Positions 9,637 through 18,180 of a DNA stretch of 64,000 nucleotides are shown here, piece after piece (within the stretch, counting starts at the first letter, position 1; each line of letters starts with the position of its first letter). The DNA comes from Photobacterium sp. GJ3 (GTDB lineage Bacteria > Pseudomonadota > Gammaproteobacteria > Enterobacterales > Vibrionaceae), in contig NZ_CP073579.1 in assembly GCF_018199995.1 (NCBI RefSeq), positions 620,001-684,000 of the forward strand, in the 5' to 3' direction. A program made the position numbers and the translations under genes. The notes below the pieces were generated by a model. It worked only from the letters and a program-made list of their open reading frames with translations. It was not told where the DNA came from and did not search any database.

Positions 9637-9666
9637 AAAACCCCTTGGTCAGCCAAGGGGTTTTTA
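9637..9666 (+). terminator. Intrinsic terminator after phoX
   Basis: Perfect 8-bp stem CCCCTTGG/CCAAGGGG (9641-9648 and 9653-9660), four-base loop, A-run on the 5' side and T-run on the 3' side, so it could also serve the converging irgB transcript. Confidence 0.9.
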
Positions 9667-9692
9667 TATGAAGCGAATTCACTCGCGCCTTA

Positions 9693-10595
9693 TCAATCAG
9701 CGGTTGTCTGCCATTGGGGCGGGCGATGTGCCCTGAGTTTTTCAAGCAATGCCTGAAGCTTGGCTGGTGGCCTGCCGGAGGGATAATAACAAGCCACACA
9801 GGCGGGTTCTGCCCGCCATTGTGGCAAGCAGGGCACCAGATTTCCCGGATGGGCTTGATTGTAGCGAGACACAAACCAGGTAGGCAGCAAACCAATGCCA
9901 TGCCCCTTTACGATGGTATCAGACTGCAACACGACACTGTCACTGATGAGCCGGGACGATGCCGCGGGTAAAGTCACGACCTGATTCCCGTTGGTCAGGG
10001 ACAGGCCGCCTTCATGTACCAGATTCAGATTCACCCACTCATGGGATAACAGATCATTGGGGTGTTCAGGCTGTCCGGCAAGCTCAAGATAAGCCGGTGA
10101 TGCAAACAGTCCATATTGCCAGTATCCGAGCACTTCGCGTCGGAAGTTATTTTTTGGCGGCTTTCCGACCCAAACGATCAGATCGACCTGATTTTCCAGA
10201 TCAGGCAAATATTGATCATGTAACCGGATATGAATATCGGGGTAGCAATGGAGAAAATCATCCAGGACTTCACTCATCCATCCACGAACCAGGCTGGTAT
10301 GAACGGCAATGTTGAGTCGTCCGTGAATATTCTCATTGAATGCCTGTAATGCTTCTTTGCTTTGTGTGGCCAGTGCCAGCATTCGTTCACTGAAATCAAA
10401 AAAGATTTTTCCGGCAGCGGTGGGTTGTAAACGATTGCCCTGACGCGCAATTAGCGTTTGTCCGAGCTCAGCTTCCAACTGGCTGATGCGACGGCTGAAG
10501 GTGGATTTAGGTTGATTCAGTGCTTCTGCGGCAGCCGTCAGGCTTCGGTGCTGGCACAAGGCATGAAACGCTTTAATGGTGGCCAAATCTTGCAT
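9693..10595 (-). CDS. irgB: LysR-family transcriptional activator, IrgB-like
   Basis: DNA-binding regulator with an N-terminal winged helix-turn-helix (residues about 3-62: AFHALCQHRSLTAAAEALNQ, then STFSRRISQLEAELGQTLI) and a C-terminal effector-binding domain. 300 residues, normal for LysR. It is divergently transcribed from a TonB-dependent receptor that I recognise as IrgA; in Vibrio cholerae the LysR protein IrgB sits in exactly this arrangement and activates irgA under low iron. The identification therefore rests on family plus arrangement. The 131-base space between the two starts holds a perfect 10-bp dyad and a Fur-like site, listed separately. Start at the ATG whose complement is 10593-10595. 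Confidence 0.82.
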   Translation of the reverse strand: MQDLATIKAFHALCQHRSLTAAAEALNQPKSTFSRRISQLEAELGQTLIARQGNRLQPTAAGKIFFDFSERMLALATQSKEALQAFNENIHGRLNIAVHTSLVRGWMSEVLDDFLHCYPDIHIRLHDQYLPDLENQVDLIVWVGKPPKNNFRREVLGYWQYGLFASPAYLELAGQPEHPNDLLSHEWVNLNLVHEGGLSLTNGNQVVTLPAASSRLISDSVVLQSDTIVKGHGIGLLPTWFVSRYNQAHPGNLVPCLPQWRAEPACVACYYPSGRPPAKLQALLEKLRAHRPPQWQTTAD

Positions 10596-10614
10596 GGCTT
10601 CTGATTCCTCTGGC

Positions 10615-10642
10615 TCATTCGTTCAGGAAATGGAACGAATGA
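10615..10642. promoter_or_regulatory. Perfect 10-bp inverted repeat, candidate IrgB operator
   Basis: TCATTCGTTC (10615-10624) and GAACGAATGA (10633-10642) are exact reverse complements separated by 8 bases, between the divergent irgB and irgA starts and only 20 bases from the irgB start codon. LysR activators usually bind such dyads near their own gene, so binding by IrgB is a fair inference. Confidence 0.6.
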
Positions 10643-10696
10643 TTCACTCTTTGGTGCTTATATTCTCCACCCTAATCAATAGAATGCAGATGATTT

Positions 10697-10711
10697 TGAG
10701 ATTTATTATCA
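10697..10711. promoter_or_regulatory. Fur-box-like site upstream of irgA
   Basis: The 7-1-7 site TGAGATT-T-ATTATCA matches the Fur consensus TGATAAT-N-ATTATCA at 12 of 14 positions, with the right half perfect. It ends 15 bases before the proposed irgA start, where Fur would block initiation or early elongation. Iron repression of irgA is established in V. cholerae. Confidence 0.62.
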
Positions 10712-10726
10712 TTTAGGAGAATGTTG

Positions 10727-12685
10727 ATGTCCAGCCGTATCCCTGTGTTTCTGCCTGTTAGTCTGGCTGTTGCGGCAGCAATCAGTGCTTCAGCGCAGGC
10801 CCAAGCGCAGAATCAGTACACAGAAACCATGGTGGTCACCGCGTCGGGTTTTGAGCAGGTTCAAACCGATGCGCCAGCCAGTATCAGTGTGATTACCCGT
10901 GACGATCTCGAAAAGCGCTATTACCGGGATCTGACCGATGCACTGCGTGATGTACCAGGGGTTGTTGTCACGGGTGGGGGCGATAAAACGGATATCAGTA
11001 TTCGTGGCATGGGTGCGAACTATACGCTGATTCTGGTCGACGGTAAGCGTCAGACATCTCGCCAAACGCGCCCGAACAGTGATAGTTCCGGCATTGAACA
11101 GGGTTGGGTGCCGCCATTGCAGGCGATTGAGCGGATTGAGGTGATTCGTGGTCCGATGTCAACGCTTTATGGCTCAGATGCCATCGGTGGTGTGATCAAC
11201 ATCATTACCCGAAAATTCGATCAAACCTGGTCTGGTAATGTTCAGCTCGACACAATCTATCAGGAAAACCGCAAGTCCGGCGACCAGAACAGTGCCAACT
11301 TCTTTTTGAATGGTCCGCTGGGCAGCGACAAGCTGGGGATGCAATTGTATGGTCAGGTCACGCAGCGTGATGAAGATGAGATCCCTCACGGATTCGAAGA
11401 TAAAGATCTGCGCAGTGTGACGTCTAAACTGCTGTACAGCCTGACGGATAATCATGATCTGACGCTGGAACTGGGTGCTTCTGAGCAAAACCGTATCGGT
11501 ACCGTGGGCAAATCAGTGCCGACTGAAGGTTGCCGTGGCGGTTGTGAAGATTCGGAAGATGAATACCGCCGGACATATGCAGCGCTGACGCATCAGGGCA
11601 ACTGGGGGTTTGCGACATCCACGACGGACATCCAGCGGGAGGTCAATAAAAACTACAGCCGCCAGATTGAGGAAGTGAATACGCTGGCGAAAACCAGCTG
11701 GGTTGTGCCGGTCAGCAATCACCTGCTGGTGACCGGGGCAGAATTCAACTATGCAGAGCTGGATGATCAAACCACCAACCAGGTGTCTGACCGGACTCAC
11801 ATTAATAATCAGCAATGGGCAGTGTTCCTGGAAGATGAATGGCGCTTGACCGACAGCTTCTCGCTGACTCTGGGCGGACGGATTGACGATGATGAAAACT
11901 TCGGGAGTCATTTCAGCCCGAGAGCCTATGGTGTCTGGCGTGCAACCGACGACTGGACCTTTAAAGGCGGTGTATCTACGGGCTATCGTTCTCCGACACT
12001 GCGTGATATTACCCCGGACTGGGGCCGGGTCAGCCGGGGCGGAAACATTTACGGTAACCCGGATCTGAAGCCGGAAACGTCCGTGAATACCGAACTTGCG
12101 ATGATTTATTCATCTCTGGAGAACACGGTGTTCAGTCTGACGGTGTTCTACAACCAGTTTGAAGACAAAATTACCCGGGTGACTTGTCCTGCATCAATTT
12201 GTACGGACGGGCCGAACCAGTTTGGTGCGGATCCGACCTATCAGGTCAATATCAATGAAGCAACAACCCAGGGTGTAGAGCTGAGTTATGCGACTTATCT
12301 GACCGAAAGTCTGCAGGCCAATGCAAGCTATACCTACACCGACTCAGAGCAGAAATCCGGTGAGTATCAGGGGCGTCCGCTGAACCAGTTGCCGGTGCAT
12401 GTTGCGACACTGGGCACAGACTGGCAGGCGACCGAAAAGCTGAATCAATGGTTGAAAGTGACGTACCGTGGCAAAGAAAATGATCCGGTGACCACACCGT
12501 CCAGCTCAACCATTGTTGAACCCGCCTATACCTTTGTGGATCTCGGAATCGGTTATCAACTCACAGATCAGGCCAAACTCAAGGCTGCGGTCTACAACGT
12601 TCTCGACAAAGAAGTGGCCTATGAGGACCACGAATACATTGAAGACGGACGTCGTTACTGGCTGGGGCTGGATATTGCTTTCTGA
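10727..12685 (+). CDS. irgA: TonB-dependent siderophore receptor IrgA
   Basis: Outer-membrane ferric-siderophore receptor (catecholate type; V. cholerae IrgA takes up enterobactin-class compounds) driven by TonB/ExbBD. Order: signal peptide to about residue 25 (ending AQAQAQ), TonB box around ETMVVTAS, plug domain (ISVITRDDLEKRYYRDLTDA to YGSDAIGGVINIITRK), then a beta barrel ending in phenylalanine (YWLGLDIAF). The length, 652 residues from ATG 10727, and many blocks (VDGKRQTSRQTRPNSD, GWVPPLQAIERIEVIRGPMS, WGRVSRGGNIYGNPDL) match V. cholerae IrgA as I remember it. ATG 10727 is preferred to ATG 10721 because AGGAG (10715-10719) is 7 bases before it and touches the other. Divergent irgB and a Fur-like box support iron control. 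Confidence 0.93.
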   Translation: MSSRIPVFLPVSLAVAAAISASAQAQAQNQYTETMVVTASGFEQVQTDAPASISVITRDDLEKRYYRDLTDALRDVPGVVVTGGGDKTDISIRGMGANYTLILVDGKRQTSRQTRPNSDSSGIEQGWVPPLQAIERIEVIRGPMSTLYGSDAIGGVINIITRKFDQTWSGNVQLDTIYQENRKSGDQNSANFFLNGPLGSDKLGMQLYGQVTQRDEDEIPHGFEDKDLRSVTSKLLYSLTDNHDLTLELGASEQNRIGTVGKSVPTEGCRGGCEDSEDEYRRTYAALTHQGNWGFATSTTDIQREVNKNYSRQIEEVNTLAKTSWVVPVSNHLLVTGAEFNYAELDDQTTNQVSDRTHINNQQWAVFLEDEWRLTDSFSLTLGGRIDDDENFGSHFSPRAYGVWRATDDWTFKGGVSTGYRSPTLRDITPDWGRVSRGGNIYGNPDLKPETSVNTELAMIYSSLENTVFSLTVFYNQFEDKITRVTCPASICTDGPNQFGADPTYQVNINEATTQGVELSYATYLTESLQANASYTYTDSEQKSGEYQGRPLNQLPVHVATLGTDWQATEKLNQWLKVTYRGKENDPVTTPSSSTIVEPAYTFVDLGIGYQLTDQAKLKAAVYNVLDKEVAYEDHEYIEDGRRYWLGLDIAF

Positions 12686-12741
12686 GGCCTTTGGCCGGGT
12701 GTAATCCCTTGAAATCAAGTCGTGGTCAAGCCTGAGAAGTA

Positions 12742-12750
12742 TGGTATAAT
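12742..12750 (+). promoter_or_regulatory. Extended -10 promoter for the DEAD-box gene
   Basis: TG-G-TATAAT, a perfect extended -10, with no good -35 at the right distance. Transcription would start near 12757, placing the hairpin and CRP palindrome in the 5' leader. Confidence 0.6.
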
Positions 12751-12765
12751 CCGCCGCTAAATTTC

Positions 12766-12809
12766 ATCCCCGTTGTGAGCCATATCACAGGTATGCAGCG
12801 GGGATTTTC
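12766..12809 (+). promoter_or_regulatory. Leader hairpin enclosing a consensus CRP palindrome
   Basis: ATCCCCG (12766-12772) pairs with CGGGGAT (12799-12805), followed by TTTTCTTTG, which resembles an attenuator-type terminator. Inside the loop, 12774-12789 reads TGTGA-GCCATA-TCACA, a perfect CRP half-site pair at the consensus 6-base spacing. Both lie between the extended -10 and the TTG start. Either a roadblock by CRP downstream of the promoter or RNA-level attenuation is possible; neither is proven. Confidence 0.5.
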
Positions 12810-12841
12810 TTTGTGTTAGAGCGTTTTACCGGAGCAATACT

Positions 12842-14182
12842 TTGCACTTTAAAGATCTTGGTCTTGACCAGCGACTGTTGAAAAAATTGAATCACATGGC
12901 CTTTGAGCAGGCGACAGAGATCCAGCAGCAAGCGATCCCTGTGGCGATTGCTGGAAAGGATTTGCTGGCATCCTCGAAAACCGGTTCCGGTAAAACACTG
13001 GCGTTTCTGCTGCCTGCCATGCAACGCATGTATCGCGGTAAGCCATTTACAAAGCGTGATCCACGCGTGGTCATCCTGACGCCAACCCGCGAACTGGCAA
13101 AACAAGTTTATGCACATCTGCGGATGCTCAATGCAGGTACACCCTATGACAGCGCCTTGATTGTCGGGGGAGAAAACTTCAACGATCAGGTGAAAGCATT
13201 CCGTAAAGACCCGATGTTTGTAGTGGCGACGCCGGGCCGTCTGGCGGATCATCTGGAGCACCGCAGTACGCATCTCAATGGCCTTGAAATGCTGATTCTG
13301 GATGAAGCTGACCGCATGCTGGATTTGGGCTTTGCACCACAGCTGCGTAAAATTCATCAGGCCGCCGATCACCGTCGTCGCCAGACGCTGATGTTCTCAG
13401 CCACACTGGATGATGCCGAAGTGCTGGATATTGCTTCGGAAATGCTGATTGATCCAAAGCGGATTGCGGTGGGACATGCGGCACAGGATCATGGTGATAT
13501 TGAGCAGCGCTTTGTGCTTTGTGATCATCTGGACCATAAACAGGCAATTTTGGATCGTCTGCTGGCGCAGGAAGATTACGATCAGGTGATTATCTTTACT
13601 GCGACCCGTGAGGATACTGACCGTCTGACAGCTTTACTGAATGAGCGGAAGCTCAAAGCCATTGCACTGAGCGGAAATCTGACCCAACCGCAGCGCAGCA
13701 GCATTATGAGCCAGTTTGAACGGAATGTTCATAAAATTCTGGTGACAACAGATGTTGCCTCACGCGGCCTGGACATCAGTAAAGTGTCCCACGTGATTAA
13801 CTTCGACATGCCAAAGCATGCGGAAGAATATGTTCACCGGATTGGCCGGACAGGTCGTGCCGGAAACAAAGGTGACGCAGTGTCGCTGGTGGGTCCGAAA
13901 GACTGGAAAAGCTTTAAAAATGTTGAAGCATTCCTGCAAAAACGAATCACTTTCACAGCACTGGAAGGACTGGAAGGGAAATTTAAAGGCCTGAAACCAG
14001 CGCCGAAGAAGAAATTCACGCCAAAGAAAAATGCGACGGTGAAACCGAAGCAAGATTCGCAAAAAGCGGCGCCAAAAGCGAAGAAGAAAATGGATAAACG
14101 CTTTTATGAAAATATGGCTGTGGGAGACAATGTCTTCATCCCAAAGAAGAAAAAACCTGCCGCATCCTCTTCAGACGAATAA
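12842..14182 (+). CDS. DEAD-box ATP-dependent RNA helicase
   Basis: ATP-driven RNA unwinding enzyme of the DEAD family, cytosolic, likely in ribosome assembly or RNA turnover. Motifs in order: Q-motif region FEQATEIQQQAIP (about 21-33), motif I SSKTGSGKT, Ia PTRELAKQ, Ib TPGRL, II DEAD, III SAT, then in domain 2 TDVASRGLD and HRIGRTGRAG. A lysine-rich basic tail (about 385-446) ends in DNVFIPKKKKP. I start it at TTG 12842 because GGAG (12831-12834) is 7 bases upstream, the protein then begins at the conserved HFKDLGLDQ, and no ATG fits. It resembles SrmB/RhlE-group Vibrio proteins; I do not commit to a symbol. Confidence 0.9.
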   Translation: MHFKDLGLDQRLLKKLNHMAFEQATEIQQQAIPVAIAGKDLLASSKTGSGKTLAFLLPAMQRMYRGKPFTKRDPRVVILTPTRELAKQVYAHLRMLNAGTPYDSALIVGGENFNDQVKAFRKDPMFVVATPGRLADHLEHRSTHLNGLEMLILDEADRMLDLGFAPQLRKIHQAADHRRRQTLMFSATLDDAEVLDIASEMLIDPKRIAVGHAAQDHGDIEQRFVLCDHLDHKQAILDRLLAQEDYDQVIIFTATREDTDRLTALLNERKLKAIALSGNLTQPQRSSIMSQFERNVHKILVTTDVASRGLDISKVSHVINFDMPKHAEEYVHRIGRTGRAGNKGDAVSLVGPKDWKSFKNVEAFLQKRITFTALEGLEGKFKGLKPAPKKKFTPKKNATVKPKQDSQKAAPKAKKKMDKRFYENMAVGDNVFIPKKKKPAASSSDE

Positions 14183-14204
14183 ATCATCAGCAGTCATCTA
14201 AAAA

Positions 14205-14236
14205 ATCAGGCCAGCACTTTGCTGGCCTGATTTCAT
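14205..14236. terminator. Bidirectional terminator between helicase and bkd E2
   Basis: Perfect 11-bp stem ATCAGGCCAGC/GCTGGCCTGAT (14205-14215, 14221-14231), 5-base loop, T-rich on the plus side and A-run on the other, placed between converging genes. Confidence 0.85.
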
Positions 14237-14268
14237 TCTGCGATTCCCCGAAAATTCTGGGCGTGACT

Positions 14269-15422
14269 TTAGCCGTGCGGTTTCGATAAATGCTGCACCA
14301 GCGCTTTCACAAACCTTGCCGCTTCACCCCCGGTACAGGCTCTGTGGTCAAAGGTAACGGAGAGTGGCATTGCTTTGACCATCACAGGTTTGTGGTGTTG
14401 CAGAATCAGTTTATCGACCAAACGACCTGCACCGACAATTGCCACTTGAGGCGGTGTCACGACCGGTGTTGCGTAAAGTCCGGCAATGGCACCGAAGTTC
14501 GAAAGCGTAATCGTTGCATGCTGAAATTCTTCCCGGCCAATTTTTCTGGCCCGAATCCCTTCCGCGGTTTCATTGATCCAGCGCCGAATGCCTTTGGGAT
14601 TTAAACTTGCAGCATCTCTCAGGACCGGGACATATAAACCATGCGGGCTGTCGACCGCGATACCGATATTGACCTTGTGGTGAACACAGCGGGTCATGGT
14701 TTCCGCATCAAACCAGGCATTCAGGGCTGGCTCTTGTTCACAGGCACTGACGACCGCCTGAATCAGACGGGAAGTGATATCTTCATCTTTTGCCCATTTG
14801 TCGAGCAATGCTTCTTCGGTTATCGTGACAGCAGCCACCTGCTGATGGGATTCCGTCATACTGCCGACCATGGTGCGACGGGCACCTTTCAGCACTTCCG
14901 TGCCCGGCAATTGCTGATCGCAGGCGCGATATACATCTGCTTCGATAATGATGCCGCTCGGACCAGAGCCTGTGATTTTTTTCAGGTTGACCCCCAGCTT
15001 TTGGGCCAGCATGCGCGCTGCCGGCAAAGCACTGATTTGTTCAGCGGACGGTTTTACCTGACTGCCAATCCAGAATTCATCCGCACTGACTTGCTGTGCG
15101 TGAGAAACATTGCCCACGACTGTCGCAGCATCGGCACGTTGTTTATTTTTCTCTTTTTCGACGTTTTCATCCGGACCGTCTGTTGCGTTGGTTTCATCGA
15201 TTTCAAGTAACAGACTGCCGATGGAAATCACATCACCCGCTTCACCATGGCGACTTTTAATGGTACCGCTATAGGGGCGGGTACTTCCACAGTCGCTTTG
15301 GCCGTTTCCACGGTCAGCACAACCTGATCGACTTCGACGGTATCACCCACCTGAACGTGCCATTCGATAATTTCTGATTCTGCGAGTCCTTCGCCGAGAT
15401 CAGGCAAGGTAAAAGGTTTCAT
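14269..15422 (-). pseudogene. bkdB: 2-oxo acid dehydrogenase E2 (lipoamide acyltransferase, Bkd-type), frameshifted
   Basis: E2 core of a branched-chain-type 2-oxo acid dehydrogenase. The lipoyl domain (PDLGEGLAESEIIEWHVQVG, lipoylated lysine in ETAKATVE) is encoded from ATG 15422, but the frame breaks near 15274-15277. The next frame resumes at once with the rest of the lipoyl domain (YSGTIKSRHGEAGDVISIG), a peripheral-subunit-binding domain (SALPAARMLAQKLGVNL) and the catalytic domain to 14269. The break coincides with GGGG on the plus strand where five G would restore one protein of about 385 residues. The active-site segment reads FDHRACTGGEAARF, so the usual aspartate of HxxxDG is threonine. 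ATG overlaps the E1beta stop (ATGA). Either a true frameshift or a base-call loss. Confidence 0.85.
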
Positions 15423-16402
15423 TTCCACCCCTCCACTAGTTGTTTAGCCGCAATGACAATGTCGTCTTTTTGAATCATGAAATAGTCTTCATTGCGGTAA
15501 TAAGGCATCACCGTGTCGTAACCCGTTACGCGGATTGGTGGTGCTTTCAGTAAACACATCGCTTTTTCAGACACCTGAGCCAGCAGTTCGGCGCCAACAC
15601 CGCAGGTTTTACTGGCTTCATGGACAACCAGCAACCGGCCGGTTTTTTCCAGTGAGGCAATAATCGTGCTCATATCAATTGGCTTGATCGAGGCCAGATC
15701 AATCACTTCGGCTTCGATTCCCATTTTGGACAGTTCATTCACAGCCTGAAGGGACTCAACGACACAGGCGCCCCAGGTGACCAAAGTCAGATCGCGACCT
15801 TTACGCAAGGTAAAGCAGGTATCCAGAGGCAGGGCTTCACCATTATCAATCACATCTGATTTTACGGTCCGGTAGATACGCTTTGGCTCGAAGAACATGA
15901 CGGGATCATTACTGCGGATGGCCGCCAGTAATAATCCATAAGCGCGTTTGGGAGAAGACGGGATCACCACTTTCAGACCAGCCGTGTGGGCAAACATCGC
16001 CTCAATGCTTTCTGAGTGGTGCTCCGGCGCATGAATTCCACCACCAAAAGGCGCACGAAACACAGCAGGGCAGGTGAGGCGTCCCCGGGTTCTGTTTCGC
16101 CAGCGTGCGGCATGGCAGATCAAATGTTCCATCGCCGGGAAGACAAAGCCCTGAAACTGAAACTCAGCGACAGGGCGTAATCCCTGGCTGGCCATTCCGA
16201 CAGTGACCCCGCCGATGAGCGCTTCTGCCAGTGGTGTATCTATGACGCGTTTCAGCCCAAATTTTTGTTTCAGGCCAACCGTTGCCCGGAAAACCCCGCC
16301 ATTATCACCGACATCTTCGCCCAGAACGACCACATTGGGATCGCTTTCCATTTCATGATGCAGGGCCAGATTTACGGCTTCCAGCATTGTCATCTCAGCC
16401 AT
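15419..16402 (-). CDS. bkdA2: 2-oxo acid dehydrogenase E1 component, beta subunit (Bkd-type)
   Basis: Beta subunit of the thiamine-diphosphate E1, forming an alpha2-beta2 enzyme that decarboxylates branched-chain 2-oxo acids and reductively acylates E2. 327 residues from the ATG complementary to 16400-16402, preceded by GGAGG. Longer in-frame readings overlap E1alpha. Seen: MTMLEAVNLALHHEMESDPN, GEDVGDNGGVF, the DTPLAEALIGGVTVGMA block, FMFEPK-like segment MFFEPKRIYR and the C-terminal transketolase domain (LVTWGACVVES, VHEASKTCGVGAEL). It overlaps E1alpha by 8 bases and E2 by 4, so the three are translationally coupled. Acetoin or pyruvate dehydrogenase are alternatives, but E1alpha/beta/E2 without E3 fits Bkd of marine gammaproteobacteria. 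Confidence 0.85.
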   Translation of the reverse strand: MAEMTMLEAVNLALHHEMESDPNVVVLGEDVGDNGGVFRATVGLKQKFGLKRVIDTPLAEALIGGVTVGMASQGLRPVAEFQFQGFVFPAMEHLICHAARWRNRTRGRLTCPAVFRAPFGGGIHAPEHHSESIEAMFAHTAGLKVVIPSSPKRAYGLLLAAIRSNDPVMFFEPKRIYRTVKSDVIDNGEALPLDTCFTLRKGRDLTLVTWGACVVESLQAVNELSKMGIEAEVIDLASIKPIDMSTIIASLEKTGRLLVVHEASKTCGVGAELLAQVSEKAMCLLKAPPIRVTGYDTVMPYYRNEDYFMIQKDDIVIAAKQLVEGWK

Positions 16403-17483
16403 GGTGGCCTCCTTGCATCCGCATTGCTTTTTCAATGAGTGCATCCCGTTGCGCCCGAACCTCTTCCGTAGGTTGTTCATACAGATAGTCGAATGCGGTT
16501 TCCGGTGGTTGTGGTGCAATGTCCAGATAGCGTTTCACCGCCTGTTCGACCGTTTCACGGCATTGCGCCAGCCAGGCTTTCTCTTCTTCATCTGACCAGG
16601 CATTTTGTGACATCAGATAAGCTTTCAAGCGTTTTACCGGCTCGTATTGCCAGGCTTGCTGGAGTTCATCTTCGCTCCGGTAACGGCTGGCGTCATCCGC
16701 TGTAGTGTGATCGCCCAAGCGGTAGCTGATGGCTTCAATTAAGGTTGCGCCTTTGCCTTTCCGGGCACGATCCAGACTTTTCATCAGGACGTCATACATG
16801 GCAATAATGTCGTTTCCATCCACAGCAATACCGGGAATACCGGCACCTTTGGCTTTCTCCGACAAATATTCAGCACCACATTGCAATTTCCGGGGAACAG
16901 AGATTGCCCATTGGTTATTGTTGATAACAAAGACCAGCGGAATATTCCACGCACCGGCGCAGTTAATGGATTCGAGAAAATCACCTTTCGAGGTTGCACC
17001 GTCGCCACAGGTCACCAGTGCAGCATGATGTCCACCCTGAATTTTCAGTGCAGCGGCGACACCGACAGCATGCGTGCATTGGGTTGCAATCGGCACACAG
17101 AAGGGCAGATCGTGGCAGTGCTGATCATCCAGTGTAAAATCACTGCCGCGTTCATCACCTCCCCAGTACTGAAGATTCTTTTCCATCGCGATCCCGCGTG
17201 CCCACATCGCTGGCATATCCCGGTAGTAAGGGATAAAGACGTCGTCTTTGCGAAGCGAACGGCCGACGGCAATCCCAATGGCTTCTGACCCCAGATGAGA
17301 AGGGTAAGTCCCCAGTTTCCCTGTGCGCTGGAGTGCGACCGCTTTGTTATCGTAAACCCTTGTCAGCACCATATCCCGGTAAAATCCTTGCAGGGTTTCC
17401 AGGGTTGCCCATTCTGGCAGGGACGCAACAGCTTGTCCCTGATAGTCCAGAAAGCGGTGCATGCTTAAGGCTTGAACATTCAT
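16395..17483 (-). CDS. bkdA1: 2-oxo acid dehydrogenase E1 component, alpha subunit (Bkd-type)
   Basis: Alpha subunit of E1; binds thiamine diphosphate. The TPP motif GDGATSKGDFLESINCAGAW...VINNNQWAIS (GDG to NN) is complete. Upstream it has GTYPSHLGSEAIGIAVG and PYYRDMPAMWARG, which contact substrate and cofactor in this family, and the phosphorylation-loop-like YRLGDHTTADDASRY. 362 residues from ATG at 17483, chosen because AAGGAGC lies 7 bases upstream; a longer reading has no ribosome site. First gene of the minus-strand bkd operon; E3 (lipoamide dehydrogenase) is not here and is presumably shared. A 13-bp dyad at 17556-17568 lies in its upstream region. Confidence 0.87.
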   Translation of the reverse strand: MNVQALSMHRFLDYQGQAVASLPEWATLETLQGFYRDMVLTRVYDNKAVALQRTGKLGTYPSHLGSEAIGIAVGRSLRKDDVFIPYYRDMPAMWARGIAMEKNLQYWGGDERGSDFTLDDQHCHDLPFCVPIATQCTHAVGVAAALKIQGGHHAALVTCGDGATSKGDFLESINCAGAWNIPLVFVINNNQWAISVPRKLQCGAEYLSEKAKGAGIPGIAVDGNDIIAMYDVLMKSLDRARKGKGATLIEAISYRLGDHTTADDASRYRSEDELQQAWQYEPVKRLKAYLMSQNAWSDEEEKAWLAQCRETVEQAVKRYLDIAPQPPETAFDYLYEQPTEEVRAQRDALIEKAMRMQGGHHG

Positions 17484-17555
17484 ATCAAGCTCCTTCTGAG
17501 CTGCTTGAATTGTTGAGCAGCAAATGAACAATGGTTGATAGCATCATGCCAACGT

Positions 17556-17568
17556 TGCATAGTATGCA
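17556..17568. promoter_or_regulatory. Small dyad between bkd operon and MOSC gene
   Basis: TGCATA-G-TATGCA is a perfect 6-1-6 inverted repeat 73 bases upstream of bkdA1 in the divergent intergenic region. It may be an operator; no protein can be named. Confidence 0.3.
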
Positions 17569-17724
17569 TTTGTAAATTCTTGGTTTGGTGAACACCTCTA
17601 ATTGTAATCAAAGTGTTAAAACTTGCTTTGGCGAAAGGCGGTGAACTGAGTAAAGAATTCGGTACAGTGGCAAATTAACCAGTGAGTTATGCTGGTTTTT
17701 AAATAGCTTAAGGGAGATATTTGG

Positions 17725-18180
17725 ATGAAGCTGATGGGAATAGCAAGACGAAAAGCGTCACGTGCTGTTATGGAAGAATTGCAATTTGTGAATGTTTCGC
17801 CAGAAAAAGGTGTGGAAGGTGATTTTCGGGGCAAACCGGGCAAACGCCAGGTGACTGTGCTGAGTCTGGATGCCTGGACAGATGCCTGTCAGGAAGTCGG
17901 TGAATCTTTACCCTGGACAATTCGCCGCGCTAACCTGCTGGTTGAAGGAACGCGTTTTTCACAAGCCAATGTGGGGGATGTGATTCAGATTGGTCAGCTC
18001 CGATTAAAGGTGACGCGAGAAACCGATCCTTGCCCCAGAATGGATGAGCAGTTCCAAGGGATGACGCAGGCACTCAAACCCGACTGGCGGGGAGGCGTTT
18101 GCTGTACTGTTCTGTCCGGAGGAACGATCCAAGTGGGGGATACGGTCCGTATCGAATCCGGAAATGCCGTTCAGGAATAA
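17725..18180 (+). CDS. MOSC-domain protein
   Basis: Single MOSC domain (molybdenum-cofactor sulfurase C-terminal type), a fold that binds sulfur or moco-bound ligands and occurs in enzymes handling N-hydroxylated substrates or sulfur transfer. 151 residues. Family signals: GVEGDFRGKPGKRQVTVLS near the start, RRANLLVEGTRF, VGDVIQIGQLRLKVTRETDPCPRMDE with the conserved cysteine, and WRGGVCCTVLSGGTIQVGDTV. Start ATG 17725 after AGGGAG (17711-17716). It stands alone, divergent from the bkd operon. The substrate is not deducible. Confidence 0.82.
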   Translation: MKLMGIARRKASRAVMEELQFVNVSPEKGVEGDFRGKPGKRQVTVLSLDAWTDACQEVGESLPWTIRRANLLVEGTRFSQANVGDVIQIGQLRLKVTRETDPCPRMDEQFQGMTQALKPDWRGGVCCTVLSGGTIQVGDTVRIESGNAVQE

